This document shows, piece after piece, positions 1 through 8,268 of a stretch of 64,000 bases of DNA. A program made the position numbers and the translations under genes. The DNA is taken from the NCBI RefSeq assembly GCF_000949135.2, contig NZ_JTAN02000005.1:124001-188000 (forward strand). Reading direction: 5' to 3'. The stretch's first letter is position 1. Each line of letters opens with the position of its first letter. The stretch comes from Burkholderia sp. USMB20 (GTDB taxonomy: Bacteria > Pseudomonadota > Gammaproteobacteria > Burkholderiales > Burkholderiaceae). Under the pieces are notes generated by a model. The model did no database searches, was not told the origin of the DNA, and saw only the letters and a program-made list of their open reading frames with translations.

Positions 1-239
1 TGAAGGAAGCGGTCGCGCCCGGGCAGAAGGCGGTGTTCCGCTTCACGCCGACGCTGTGGATCGGCGTGGCGTCGCAGGTACAGGAAAGCCGCGCACTGCA
101 CGCGGCGGTGATGTCGAGCGCGAACACGATGCTGCCGCTGGCGGGCGTCGCCGCGGCCGACATCGTGATGACGGGCGGCGGCACCGGCACCGACGCGCAG
201 CCGTTCGCGTTCGCGCTCGAACACATCGTGCGCGCGTAG
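1..239 (+). CDS. C-terminal part of an unrecognised ~205-aa protein, paralogue 1 of a tandem family (partial)
   Basis: The reading frame is open from the left window edge to the TAG at 237-239, so only about the last 78 residues are present. The fragment carries the same C-terminal signature as the two complete genes downstream: PGQKAVF, then TLWIGVASQ, then ADIVMTGGG, ending in a short hydrophobic strand. It is the most divergent of the three, with for example ESRALHAA where the others have EQGA.MNSA. No signal peptide or function can be judged from the fragment. It is followed by a 111-bp gap and then the next paralogue, which suggests successive local duplications. I do not recognise the family. 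Confidence 0.75.
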   Translation, partial: KEAVAPGQKAVFRFTPTLWIGVASQVQESRALHAAVMSSANTMLPLAGVAAADIVMTGGGTGTDAQPFAFALEHIVRA

Positions 240-350
240 TGCCGCCCGACACGGCTTGAACCGGCTTGACGGCACGGCTTCGCGGCCGGGCCGGCGGGAA
301 AGGTGTGCGGCAGACCGACTGCCGTTTTTTCAAACTCAAGGAGCAACGAC

Positions 351-968
351 GTGGATATCCAACTGAACCTGATCAACCGCTCGAACGACGCCAACAACTC
401 GAGCGTCGTGATTTTCCAGAAGAACGTGGCGACCGACTTCGACGAACTCGCGATCGCGTGGAAGGTGATCCGCAATTGCGGCCAGGGCGACAACCATCCG
501 TTCAAGTTCCCGATGACGATGAGCGTGAGCGCGAGCGACAGCTGGGGCAACTACATGCCGCAGCAGGTCGCGGCGAACGGCCAGGTGTTCCAGGTCGTGC
601 GCTCCAGCTCGGGCGACGTGCTGCAGCTCGGCGGCGACCCGGGCGCGAGCTCCGAGGTGCAGGTGCGCAACGACCTGCCGGCCGGTGCGATCAACGCGAC
701 GATCTACAAGGACGGCAACGCGCTCGCGCGCAAGACCTCCGTCGCGCCGGGCCAGAAGGCGGTGTTCCAGTTCAAGCCGACGATCTGGATCGGCGTCGCG
801 TCGCAGATCGAACAGGGCGCGCTGATGAATTCCGCGGTGATCTCCGACATCAACACGGAACTGTCGCTGCTCGGCATCGCGAGCGCCGACATCGTGATGA
901 CCGGCGGCGGCCCCGGCCCGCGCTCGACGCCGTTCACGTTCCGGCTGGAAAACGTGGTGATGGCGTAA
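351..968 (+). CDS. Unrecognised 205-aa protein, tandem paralogue 2
   Basis: I chose the GTG at 351 because AAGGAG lies 7 nt upstream (338-343) and because it gives MDIQLNLINRS, which aligns residue for residue with the ATG start of the next gene and the same length of 205 aa. There is no signal peptide and no obvious membrane segment. The composition (alternating polar and hydrophobic residues, many Asn, Gly and Val) looks like a beta-rich soluble protein. Conserved blocks shared with the neighbour are VIFQKNV, DELAIAWKVI, NCG.GDNHPF, NYMPQ, NGQVF, GQKAVF, IWIGVASQIEQGA, MNSAV.SDINTELSLLGI and SADIVMTGGG. No catalytic motif is recognisable. Function unknown. Confidence 0.85.
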   Translation: MDIQLNLINRSNDANNSSVVIFQKNVATDFDELAIAWKVIRNCGQGDNHPFKFPMTMSVSASDSWGNYMPQQVAANGQVFQVVRSSSGDVLQLGGDPGASSEVQVRNDLPAGAINATIYKDGNALARKTSVAPGQKAVFQFKPTIWIGVASQIEQGALMNSAVISDINTELSLLGIASADIVMTGGGPGPRSTPFTFRLENVVMA

Positions 969-1038
969 CGGTCCGTGCGCCGGCGATGCACGGCCGGCGC
1001 CCGTTCAATCAGTTATCCGAATCGAATCAAGGTGACTC

Positions 1039-1656
1039 ATGGACATCAATCTCAACTTCGTCAACCTGTCGAACGACGTCAACAACAGCCAGATCGTGAT
1101 CTTCCAGAAGAACGTGTCGACGGACTTCGACGAGCTCGCGATCGCGTGGAAGGTCATCACCAACTGCGGACGCGGCGACAACCATCCGTTCGTGTTCCCG
1201 TTGTTGACGACCGTCTCCGCGAGCGATGCCGACGGCAACTACATGCCGCAAAAGCGCGCGGACAACGGACAGGTCTTCAACGTGTCGCGCTCGACGTCGG
1301 GCAACGTGCTCGCGCTCGCCGGCCCCGCCCCGACGTCGCGCGAGATCCAGCTGCGCAACGACCTGAGCCAGGGAGCGATCACCGCGTCGGTCTTCAAGGA
1401 CAACCGGCTGCTCGCGCACAAGACGGGGATCGTGCCGGGCCAGAAGGCCGTGTTCGAGTTCAAGCCGACGCTGTGGATCGGCACCGCGTCGCAGATCGAA
1501 CAGGGCGCGGTGATGAATTCGGCCGTGCTGTCCGACATCAACACCGAACTGTCGCTGCTCGGCATCAAGAGCGCCGACATCGTGATGACGGGCGGCGGTG
1601 GCGGCACGACCGCGACCGCGTACCAGTTCCGGCTCGCGAACGTGGTGATGGGGTAA
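1039..1656 (+). CDS. Unrecognised 205-aa protein, tandem paralogue 3
   Basis: Complete 205-residue gene starting at ATG 1039, with an AAGGTG ribosome-binding site just upstream, 70 bp after the previous stop. It is highly similar to paralogue 2 over its whole length, including an N terminus rich in Asn (MDINLNFVNLSNDVNN), the blocks IVIFQKNV and DELAIAWKVI, and the C-terminal SADIVMTGGGGG. The region between the DNHPF block and the NGQVF block and the region around residue 105 vary most. There is no signal peptide, transmembrane helix or cysteine cluster. Same orientation and short spacing suggest that the three copies are co-transcribed. Function unknown. Confidence 0.85.
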   Translation: MDINLNFVNLSNDVNNSQIVIFQKNVSTDFDELAIAWKVITNCGRGDNHPFVFPLLTTVSASDADGNYMPQKRADNGQVFNVSRSTSGNVLALAGPAPTSREIQLRNDLSQGAITASVFKDNRLLAHKTGIVPGQKAVFEFKPTLWIGTASQIEQGAVMNSAVLSDINTELSLLGIKSADIVMTGGGGGTTATAYQFRLANVVMG

Positions 1657-1723
1657 ACGGCGCACGCGCGACGGCGCACGGGCGGCACCCGTCACGTCGT
1701 CGCGCGACCGCTCCGCGCGTGAA

Positions 1724-2611
1724 TCAGCCCGCGCGCCGCACCAGCGCCATCTTCGAGAAATACTTCGCCCCGGCCACGCAGCAGACGACCACGACCGTCA
1801 CGACGAGCATCGACGGCGGCACCGTCTCGTGCAGCAGCCCGGCCGCGAGCAGGAAACCGAAGAACGGCTGCAGCAGCTGCAACTGGCCGACGCCCGCGAT
1901 CCCGCCGAGCGCGAGGCCGCGATACCAGAACACGAAGCCGATCAGCATGCTGAACAGCGACACGTACGCGAGCCCCCACAGCGCGGCGGCGTCGACGCCG
2001 TCGAACGTCGCGGGCCACGTGAACCCCGCGAGCGGCAGCATCACCGGCAGCGACAGCACGAGCGCCCACGAGATCACCTGCCAGCCGCCGAGCTGGCGCG
2101 ACAGTCGCGCGCCTTCCGCATAGCCGAGCCCGCACGCGACGATCGCGGCCAGCATCAGCGCATCGCCCGCCACCGACGCTCGACCGCCGTTGCGCAGCGC
2201 GAACGCGGCCACCGCGCCGCTGCCGACCAGCGAGAAGACCCAGAACGGCAGCCGCGGCCGTTCGCCGCCGCGCCAGACGCCGAACAGCGCGGTCGCGAGC
2301 GGCAGCAGCCCGACGAACACGATCGCATGCGCGGACGTCACGTGCTTGAGCGCGAGCGCGGTCAGCAGCGGAAAACCGACCACGACCCCGAGCGCGACGA
2401 CGATGAGCGACGCGGTCTCGACACGCGTCGGCCGCTTCTGCTTCAGCGCGACGAGCAGGATCAGGCCGAGCACGCCGGCGATCGTCGCGCGCGCGAACGT
2501 GAGGAACAGCGGGTCGAGCCCCTGCACCGCGATGCGCGTCGCGGGCAGCGAGCCACTGAAGATGATCACGCCCAGCAGGCCGCTGAGCCATCCGTCGGTC
2601 GTCTTTTGCAC
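1724..2611 (-). CDS. EamA/DMT-family permease (10-TM exporter)
   Basis: Inner-membrane carrier of the drug/metabolite transporter superfamily; the substrate is unknown. I prefer the GTG at 2611 (295 aa, MQKTTDGWLSGLL) over an upstream TTG at 2632, because AGGA lies 6 nt before the GTG and helix 1 starts directly after it. About ten hydrophobic segments form two EamA halves, roughly residues 10-135 and 150-285. The first half contains the family-typical helix LDPLFLTFARATIAG, and the second ends in the hydrophobic GLLHE.V.PSMLVVTVVVV stretch. It is divergent from the MocR-type regulator and shares an intergenic region with an 8-bp inverted repeat, so it is the likely target of that regulator. 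Confidence 0.88.
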   Translation of the reverse strand: MQKTTDGWLSGLLGVIIFSGSLPATRIAVQGLDPLFLTFARATIAGVLGLILLVALKQKRPTRVETASLIVVALGVVVGFPLLTALALKHVTSAHAIVFVGLLPLATALFGVWRGGERPRLPFWVFSLVGSGAVAAFALRNGGRASVAGDALMLAAIVACGLGYAEGARLSRQLGGWQVISWALVLSLPVMLPLAGFTWPATFDGVDAAALWGLAYVSLFSMLIGFVFWYRGLALGGIAGVGQLQLLQPFFGFLLAAGLLHETVPPSMLVVTVVVVCCVAGAKYFSKMALVRRAG

Positions 2612-2698
2612 GGGAAATCCTGGTCGGAACAAGGTGGATGACCGATGATCCGCCGCCCGCGAAAAGCGCGTAAGCTACAGCCCAATACAATTCGGACA

Positions 2699-2727
2699 AA
2701 CTGTACTGGACAACCGGCCGTACAGTT
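2699..2727. promoter_or_regulatory. Candidate MocR operator between divergent permease and regulator genes
   Basis: A perfect 8-bp inverted repeat, AACTGTAC at 2699-2706 and GTACAGTT at 2720-2727, has a 13-bp spacer, so the half-sites are 21 bp apart, about two helical turns. A short direct repeat GGACAA occurs at 2695-2700 and 2708-2713. The site lies 11 bp before the regulator ATG and 88 bp before the permease start, where a regulator controlling both genes would bind. Assignment to the adjacent MocR protein is inference from position. Confidence 0.6.
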
Positions 2728-2737
2728 CCCTCCCGCC

Positions 2738-4216
2738 ATGAGCCGTTCCGTGCAAGACCCTGCTCCGCCCGCGCCGTCGCGCACGCGCGTGGAAACCGTG
2801 ATGGATACGCTGCGCGCGCGGATCGCGAGCCGCGCGCTGATGCCCGGCGCGCGCGTGCCGTCGATCCGGATGATGGCCGACGCGCTGCACGTGTCGAAAT
2901 CGACCGTCGTCGACGCTTACGAGCGGCTCGCGAGCGAAGGCGTGCTCGTCGCACGGCGCGGCTCCGGCTTCTACGTGTCGGGCCATGCGCCGCCGCTTGC
3001 GCTCGCCGAACTCGGCCCGCGCCTCGATCGCGAACTCGATCCGCTGTGGCTGTCGCGCCAGTCGCTCGAGGCGGCGCCCGGCTCGGTAAAGCCCGGTTGC
3101 GGCTGGCTGCCGTCGTCGTGGCTGCCGGACGAGAGCCTGCGACGTGCGCTGCGCGCGGTGTCCCGCGACGAACCCGACGCGCTGACCGACTACGCGACAC
3201 CGCTCGGGCTGCCCGCGTTGCGCCAGCAACTCGCGTGGCGGCTCGCGCAGCACGGCGTTCATGCGGAGCCCGCGCAGATCATGCTGACCGACGGCGGCAC
3301 GCACGCGCTCGATCTCGTGTGCCGGCTGCTGCTGGAGCCGGGCGACACCGTCGTGCTCGACGATCCGTGCTACTTCAACTTCCAGGCGCTGCTGCGCGCG
3401 CATCGCGCGCGGATCGTCAGCGTGCCGTATACGCCGAACGGCCCCGATCTCGCGCGTTTCGAACAGGTGCTCGCCGAGCACCGGCCGCGCCTGTACATCA
3501 CGAACGCGGCGCTGCACAACCCGACCGGCGCGACGCTCGCGCCGCCGGTCGCGCACCGGTTGCTCACGCTCGCGGCCGAGCACGGCCTGCTGATCGTCGA
3601 GGACGACATCTTCGCGGATTTCGAAAGCACGCCGGCGCCGCGCCTCGCGGCATTTGACGGGCTCTCGCGCGTCGTGTCGATCGGCAGCTTCTCGAAGACG
3701 CTGTCGGCCGCGATCCGCTGCGGCTACATCGCCGCGCGCCCCGAATGGATCGACGCGCTCGTCGACCTGAAGCTCGCGACGTCGTTCGGCAATGCGCAGA
3801 TCGGCGCGAACGTCGTGCACCGGCTGCTGGTCGACGGCACCTACCGGCGCCATCTCGACGGCCTGCGTATGCAGTTGGCCGATGCGATGGGCGAAACGAT
3901 CCGGCGGCTCGCGCGCGCCGGGCTCGGGATCTGGACGGAACCGCGCGGCGGGTTGTTCGTGTGGGCCGAGCTGCCCGACGGGCTCGATGCCGCGCGCGTC
4001 GCGCGCCATGCGCTCGACCACGATGTGGTGCTCGCGCCGGGCAACGTGTTCAGTGCGTCGCACGGCGCAACGTCGTTCATGCGCTTCAACGTGTCGCGCT
4101 GCAAGGGGCCGGCGGTGTTCGATGCGCTCGGGCGGGCGATGGAGGCGGCGCGGATGTCGGAGCACGCGATCGCGCAACCGGACACGAACGGGCGCGCGCT
4201 CGCCGGCGAACGTTGA
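2738..4216 (+). CDS. MocR/PdxR-type transcriptional regulator (GntR HTH fused to aminotransferase-like domain)
   Basis: A 492-residue protein beginning at ATG 2738 (MSRSVQDPAP). Residues about 18-80 form a GntR-type winged helix-turn-helix (VPSIRMMADALHVSKSTVVD). Residues about 110-480 form a fold-type I aminotransferase-like domain. The PLP-binding lysine is K320 in GSFSKTLSAAIR, and the substrate/PLP aspartate block is IVEDDIFADF. Length and architecture match the MocR family, which uses PLP or an aldimine ligand as effector and commonly controls a divergent transporter or PLP-metabolism gene. The EamA permease is divergently placed, with a palindromic site between them. The real effector cannot be read from sequence. 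Confidence 0.92.
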   Translation: MSRSVQDPAPPAPSRTRVETVMDTLRARIASRALMPGARVPSIRMMADALHVSKSTVVDAYERLASEGVLVARRGSGFYVSGHAPPLALAELGPRLDRELDPLWLSRQSLEAAPGSVKPGCGWLPSSWLPDESLRRALRAVSRDEPDALTDYATPLGLPALRQQLAWRLAQHGVHAEPAQIMLTDGGTHALDLVCRLLLEPGDTVVLDDPCYFNFQALLRAHRARIVSVPYTPNGPDLARFEQVLAEHRPRLYITNAALHNPTGATLAPPVAHRLLTLAAEHGLLIVEDDIFADFESTPAPRLAAFDGLSRVVSIGSFSKTLSAAIRCGYIAARPEWIDALVDLKLATSFGNAQIGANVVHRLLVDGTYRRHLDGLRMQLADAMGETIRRLARAGLGIWTEPRGGLFVWAELPDGLDAARVARHALDHDVVLAPGNVFSASHGATSFMRFNVSRCKGPAVFDALGRAMEAARMSEHAIAQPDTNGRALAGER

Positions 4217-4231
4217 CGGCGGGCGAGCGCG

Positions 4232-4303
4232 CTACTTGCCGGTCGCCACGATTTCCGCGACGAAATCGACGCGGACGCCGTGCTGCACGCCCTCGTCGCC
4301 CGC
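4232..4303 (-). pseudogene. Possible C-terminal remnant of a lost gene
   Basis: Reading the minus strand into the TAG at 4232-4234 gives a codon-biased, protein-like tail, GDEGVQHGVRVDFVAEIVATGK. Upstream of about 4303 the same frame becomes low-complexity and arginine/proline-rich, so the rest of the gene appears to be missing. It sits between the MocR regulator and nadV. The parent family is not identifiable from 22 residues, and in such GC-rich DNA a chance frame is possible. Confidence 0.3.
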
Positions 4304-4364
4304 GTCGCCTGAGCGCGAACGGGGTGGCGGCTGACGTTGCCACGCCGCCGCCCCGGTCGCCCGA

Positions 4365-5798
4365 TCACGCCTCCCCTGCGTGCGCCCTCGCCCGCACCTC
4401 GGCGAACGTCGTATCGACCAGCATCCGCCCGGTATCGAACACCGTTTCGAGCGCGTCATCCCACTCGCCTTCCAGCGCGCGATCGTCCCACGCGACCGGC
4501 AGCGTCACCGTCCGGTATTCACCCGTGCGCCGACTGCGCAGCAACGTCAGCCGGCCCTGCTTCGAGCGCTTGCCCGGATCGGTAACCGGATCCTTGCTCA
4601 CGCCGTGCCACACGTCGCCGCGCCGGATCGCCGAGCACTTCATCGCGAAGCGCTGCGTGTCGCGATTCACCTGCTGCAGCAGCGCGCCGCCCATCCCGAA
4701 CACGACGTTGCCGGCCGCATAACCCGCGTCGTCGAGTGCGGACAGGATCGCGTCGATCGACAGCTCGTCGACGCCGTCGCCCTGGATCACGCGCACGCGA
4801 TTCAGCACGCGCCGCCCCTTGCCGTTCACGGTCGAGCCGAACGAAGCGTCGAGCGCGCGCACGGTCTGCAGCACGATCTGCACCGGGTCGCCCGAATCGG
4901 GACGCACGACGAGCGTCGCGCCCGAATCGATCACCGCCTGGCGCAGCGGGCCGCCCCACAGTTCAAGCGCGGCGAACAGATCATAGGAGTCCGACACGAC
5001 CGACACGATCGCGCCGGGCAAACCGAAGCGAGCGATCATGTTCCGGTACGCATCGGCTTCGTGCTCACGCCCCCACGACGTGATCGTGCTGTGCTCGGCC
5101 GCGGGCACCGAGTACGCGGCCATCGGCTCGCGATAGAAGCGGTTCGCGGCCAGCACGCCGAGCACCGTGTCCGAACCCATGAAGCTCACGAGGTGTGCCG
5201 CGCCGCCGATCGCGGCCGACTCGGCGCTCGATACGCCGCGCGCGCCGAAGTCGTGCAGCTTGAACGGCAGCTGCGCGAGATCGTCGTCGGTCTTCTCGAG
5301 AAAGCGGCGGATCGTCTGCCGCAGGTGCCAGCTGCGCGTCGCGACCGTCACCGGGTACCACACGCGCAGCAGCATCGTCTCCAGATACGACGCGAGCCAG
5401 AACACCTTCGGGTCGTCGCATTCGACGGTCATCAGCACGTTGTGCACGGGCACGATCGAACCTTCGGGCACCGCGCGGATCCTGACGGGCAGGTAGCCGT
5501 CGTAGTGCTCGACGACATGGCGCCAGCCGTCCTCGTTGAACGGCTCGCCGTGCACCGCGAAGAAATCGCGCGCATCGTCGATCATCGCGTGCGTGACCGG
5601 CCGGCACAGATAGTCCTTCAGCAACATCTGCAGGCCGAAGAACAGCGTGCGGTCATAGCGGCCGCCGCGCGACTCGACGTACGAGAACATCGCCTGCGCG
5701 TCGGGCGGGTATTGCAGGAAGTGGGAAGCCTTGTACGAATCCGTGTTGAGGATCGGATTGGCGAGAACCGCGGCAAAGCCGCCGGGATCGTTTTGCAT
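4365..5798 (-). CDS. nadV: Nicotinamide phosphoribosyltransferase (NadV/NAMPT type)
   Basis: Cytosolic enzyme converting nicotinamide and PRPP to NMN, the first step of non-deamidating NAD salvage. The 477-residue product starts at ATG 5798 behind AGGAG with 8-nt spacing. NAMPT hallmarks are visible in order: LNTDSYKASHF (residues 18-28), HDFGARGVSS (about 176-185), SFMGSDTVLG containing the aspartate that selects nicotinamide over nicotinate, SVVSDSYDLF, the phosphate-binding RPDSGDP, and GMGGALLQ. Its length is that of the NAMPT family rather than the nicotinate enzyme PncB. It lies 74 bp downstream of the NadM-Nudix gene in the same orientation, which supplies the next step (NMN to NAD), so the two form a two-gene salvage operon. 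Confidence 0.95.
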   Translation of the reverse strand: MQNDPGGFAAVLANPILNTDSYKASHFLQYPPDAQAMFSYVESRGGRYDRTLFFGLQMLLKDYLCRPVTHAMIDDARDFFAVHGEPFNEDGWRHVVEHYDGYLPVRIRAVPEGSIVPVHNVLMTVECDDPKVFWLASYLETMLLRVWYPVTVATRSWHLRQTIRRFLEKTDDDLAQLPFKLHDFGARGVSSAESAAIGGAAHLVSFMGSDTVLGVLAANRFYREPMAAYSVPAAEHSTITSWGREHEADAYRNMIARFGLPGAIVSVVSDSYDLFAALELWGGPLRQAVIDSGATLVVRPDSGDPVQIVLQTVRALDASFGSTVNGKGRRVLNRVRVIQGDGVDELSIDAILSALDDAGYAAGNVVFGMGGALLQQVNRDTQRFAMKCSAIRRGDVWHGVSKDPVTDPGKRSKQGRLTLLRSRRTGEYRTVTLPVAWDDRALEGEWDDALETVFDTGRMLVDTTFAEVRARAHAGEA

Positions 5799-5872
5799 GG
5801 CTAGAGCTCCTCTAGGCCGTTGAAGTGCCGCCGCGTCTGTCGCGGCGGACCGGAATCCGGGGAATCAGCGTG

Positions 5873-6913
5873 TCACAGCTTCCCCAGGAAGTGATACGCG
5901 ATCTCGAAGTGATCCTCGAACATCACGTTGCGCATCTGCGCGAATTCGTTGAGCGGCACCCAGCGCGCCTTGTCGGCGTCGTCGCTGCCCTTCACGCGCG
6001 GCAACTCGCCGGTCGGGAAGTTGAACAGGCACGCGTGCGTGATCGTGCGGCCGCGCAGCGAACGCGTCGGATGATCGAATACCTGGCGATCCTTGATCGA
6101 GCCGCGCAGCACGGGCTCCGGCAGCTTCAGGCCGGTCTCCTCGCGCAGTTCGCGGATGCAGGCCGCGTCGAGCCGTTCGTCCTGGTTCACGAACCCGCCC
6201 GGCAGCGCCCACAGGCCGCGGCCCGGTTCGCTGCGCCGGCGCACGAGCAGGAGATGGCCCGAGTGCACGACCACCGCGTCGACCGTCACGAACGTGACCG
6301 GATACGGTGCGGCCGACCACGCCTTGCGATACCCGGCGATGAACTCGGCCTCGGCCTTCAGCTGTGCGAATGCCGGCTGCGTGCGAAAACGTTCGAGCCA
6401 GCCGAACACCGGTTCCGGCACGGCCCATTGCACGAAGCTGTTGGTGCGTTCGGCGAAGTACTGATCGCGGATTTCGGTGGCGGAGATGTCTTCGGTCGCA
6501 TCGACGTCGACGAGCTCCCATTGCGGGAACATCCGCAGGTAATACGACGTGGCGTCCTTCTCGTGGCCGATCAGCCCGACCCTGCGCTGCGCGACCTCGC
6601 CGAGCGAGGCGGCCACGGCATCCTGCACCCAGCGCACCCAGTCGCCGTCGTTGTACGTCGTATCCTGCACGGGCGCGACCGTCACGCGCTCGCGCTCGGA
6701 CGGCTCGAGCAGCGAAGCCAGCATCTGGCGGCGCTCGTCGAACGAGAACGGATCCTTGATGGTGCGGGGCTTGTCGGTCGATCCGATCAGCACGCATACG
6801 CGCTCGGCCCGGCTCAGTGCGGACTTCAGCACGTTCAGGTGACCACGATGCGGAGGCTGGAAACGACCAATGAAAACGAGCGCGTCGAAGCGCCGGTTCT
6901 GTTGCGTACTCAT
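5873..6913 (-). CDS. nadM: Bifunctional NMN adenylyltransferase / Nudix hydrolase (NadM-Nudix)
   Basis: A 346-residue fusion. The N-terminal half is a nucleotidyltransferase with GRFQPPHRGH (residues 14-23, the HxGH catalytic motif) and ISATEIR (about 142-148, the second nucleotide-binding motif), expected to adenylate NMN to NAD. The C-terminal half is a Nudix domain with a complete box beginning at GGFVNQDE and ending at RELREETGL; related Nudix domains hydrolyse ADP-ribose. The start at ATG 6913 is supported by GAGGGAG 4 nt upstream. It precedes nadV in one operon. A 7-bp hairpin lies in its 5' leader. Confidence 0.95.
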   Translation of the reverse strand: MSTQQNRRFDALVFIGRFQPPHRGHLNVLKSALSRAERVCVLIGSTDKPRTIKDPFSFDERRQMLASLLEPSERERVTVAPVQDTTYNDGDWVRWVQDAVAASLGEVAQRRVGLIGHEKDATSYYLRMFPQWELVDVDATEDISATEIRDQYFAERTNSFVQWAVPEPVFGWLERFRTQPAFAQLKAEAEFIAGYRKAWSAAPYPVTFVTVDAVVVHSGHLLLVRRRSEPGRGLWALPGGFVNQDERLDAACIRELREETGLKLPEPVLRGSIKDRQVFDHPTRSLRGRTITHACLFNFPTGELPRVKGSDDADKARWVPLNEFAQMRNVMFEDHFEIAYHFLGKL

Positions 6914-6938
6914 GAGGCTCCCTCAAGAGATTGAAACG

Positions 6939-6957
6939 CTTCGGGTCTTTCCCGAAG
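6939..6957 (-). promoter_or_regulatory. Leader hairpin upstream of nadM-nadV
   Basis: CTTCGGG (6939-6945) and CCCGAAG (6951-6957) can pair as a perfect 7-bp stem with a 5-nt loop, 26 nt before the nadM start on the minus strand. It could act in the mRNA leader or mark the promoter region. No known NAD riboswitch class is recognisable. Confidence 0.35.
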
Positions 6958-6975
6958 GCATGGAATCGATCGTAG

Positions 6976-7012
6976 GGGAATTCCCGGAGAAGGTCAATCG
7001 AGCGCGCGCTCG
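6976..7012. promoter_or_regulatory. Palindromes in the divergent nadM / SRPBCC promoter region
   Basis: Two perfect palindromes lie in the 184-bp divergent intergenic region: GGGAATTCCC at 6976-6985 and CGAGCGCGCGCTCG at 6999-7012. The second is itself framed by GTCAA (6993-6997) and TTGAC (7015-7019). Either could be an operator for the NAD salvage genes. No regulator gene lies next to them, so the assignment is tentative. Confidence 0.35.
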
Positions 7013-7097
7013 ACTTGACGAAGTCTGAAGAATTGCGCGGCTTTGGCGGGTTACACTCGATTTCATCCCGATTACAGCGTTGCGCTTGCTACCCATC

Positions 7098-7550
7098 ATG
7101 AGGATCTCAGTCAGCCGGATCGTCGGCGTCGATCGCAGACGCCTCTTCACGTGGTCGCAGGACTACGCGCGGCGGCTCGTGTGGGACAGCTTCCTTGCCG
7201 ACGCGTACCTGCCCGACGGGATGACGGCCGACGTCGGCGTCGATGCGTTCTGCCGCAGCCAGTCGGGCGCGACGATGGTGTCGCGCTACATCTCGTACCG
7301 TCCGCCGCAGGTCGCGGCCGTCGAAATGGTCGACGGGCCGAAGGTGCTCGAACGCTTCAGCGGCAGCTGGAATTTCACCGAGCACACACCGGGCACGACC
7401 GAAGTGAAGTTCACGTATCACTTCCGTGCGCAGCCGTCCTGGCTGCGCTGGCTGCTCGAACCGCTGATCGGCGCGTTCTATCTCGTGCACACGCGCCGGC
7501 GTCTCGACTCGTTCAAGCGTTGGGCCGAAGCCGAAGCGCTGCCGCACTGA
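7098..7550 (+). CDS. SRPBCC/START-like ligand-binding protein
   Basis: About 150 residues from ATG 7098 (MRISVSRIVGVDRRRLF); a TTG 18 bp upstream is less likely. The pattern of an N-terminal strand, two short helices, a long curved sheet (GATMVSRYISYRPP, VAAVEMVDGP, SWNFTEH, EVKFTYHFRA) and a long C-terminal helix ending in DSFKRWAEAE is that of polyketide cyclase/SRPBCC proteins, which bind hydrophobic ligands in a helix-grip cavity. A short hydrophobic run near residue 125 (LLEPLIGAFYLV) is amphipathic rather than a clear membrane span. No catalytic residues can be assigned. It is divergent from nadM. Confidence 0.75.
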   Translation: MRISVSRIVGVDRRRLFTWSQDYARRLVWDSFLADAYLPDGMTADVGVDAFCRSQSGATMVSRYISYRPPQVAAVEMVDGPKVLERFSGSWNFTEHTPGTTEVKFTYHFRAQPSWLRWLLEPLIGAFYLVHTRRRLDSFKRWAEAEALPH

Positions 7551-7568
7551 CGCGCGACGCCGCGCGCA

Positions 7569-8165
7569 TCAGAGGAACGGCGAAATGTTCGCGATCGCGC
7601 GCGACACGTAATCGTCCTTCTCGCCCACCGGCGCGACATAGTGAATCGCACTGCGCGCGGCCTCGATGCCGGCCAGACGCGCGATGAACCACGCGGCCAG
7701 ATACTGCGACGACAGGCACCCGCCGGCGGTCGCGACGTTTCCGTTGGCCACGAACGGCTGGTCGAGCACGGCCACGCCGGCTTCCTGCACCCACGGCTTC
7801 GTGGTCAGGTCGGTACACGCGGGGACATCGCCGAGCCAGCCCAGCTTCGCCAGCACGAGCGTGCCCGAGCACTGCGCGCCGAGCAACTGCCGCGCGGGGT
7901 CGAACTGCAATTGCGCCATCAACGCGGCATCGGCGACGACGTCGCGGGTCCGCACGCCGCTGCCGACCAGCACGGCGTCCGCGTCGCGGGCGTCCTGCAG
8001 CGACGCTTGCGCGTCGATCGTCACGCCGTTCATCGAGCGCACGCGGGCGGTCGGGCTCGCGATCGACACCCGCCAGCCCGGCTGCCTGACCCGGTTGAGA
8101 ATGCCGAGCGCGATCAGCGAATCGAGTTCGTTGAAACCGTCGAAGGTCAGGATGGCGATGTGCAT
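7569..8165 (-). CDS. DJ-1/PfpI family protein (class I glutamine amidotransferase-like)
   Basis: A 198-residue protein from ATG 8165 (MHIAILTFDGFNELDS). The N terminus FDGFNELD is typical of the DJ-1/PfpI regulators and isonitrile hydratase-like branch. The nucleophile elbow is GAQCSGTLVLA, with the conserved cysteine near residue 99. A histidine partner is not obvious. The GLDxA-type C-terminal region is replaced by ATAGGCLSSQYLAAWF, again family-like. It lies 103 bp downstream of the AdoMet decarboxylase gene in the same orientation, so it may be the last gene of that operon, although the gap would also allow its own promoter. Substrate unknown. Confidence 0.8.
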   Translation of the reverse strand: MHIAILTFDGFNELDSLIALGILNRVRQPGWRVSIASPTARVRSMNGVTIDAQASLQDARDADAVLVGSGVRTRDVVADAALMAQLQFDPARQLLGAQCSGTLVLAKLGWLGDVPACTDLTTKPWVQEAGVAVLDQPFVANGNVATAGGCLSSQYLAAWFIARLAGIEAARSAIHYVAPVGEKDDYVSRAIANISPFL

Positions 8166-8268
8166 GGAGGCCTCTGCGTGGGGACGTCGTACCGCACGAT
8201 CATAAGCGGTTCGCGAAATCGGTGCAGCGCGTCGTCGCATGCGCGACCACCGCTGTCGCCCCGGCCGC

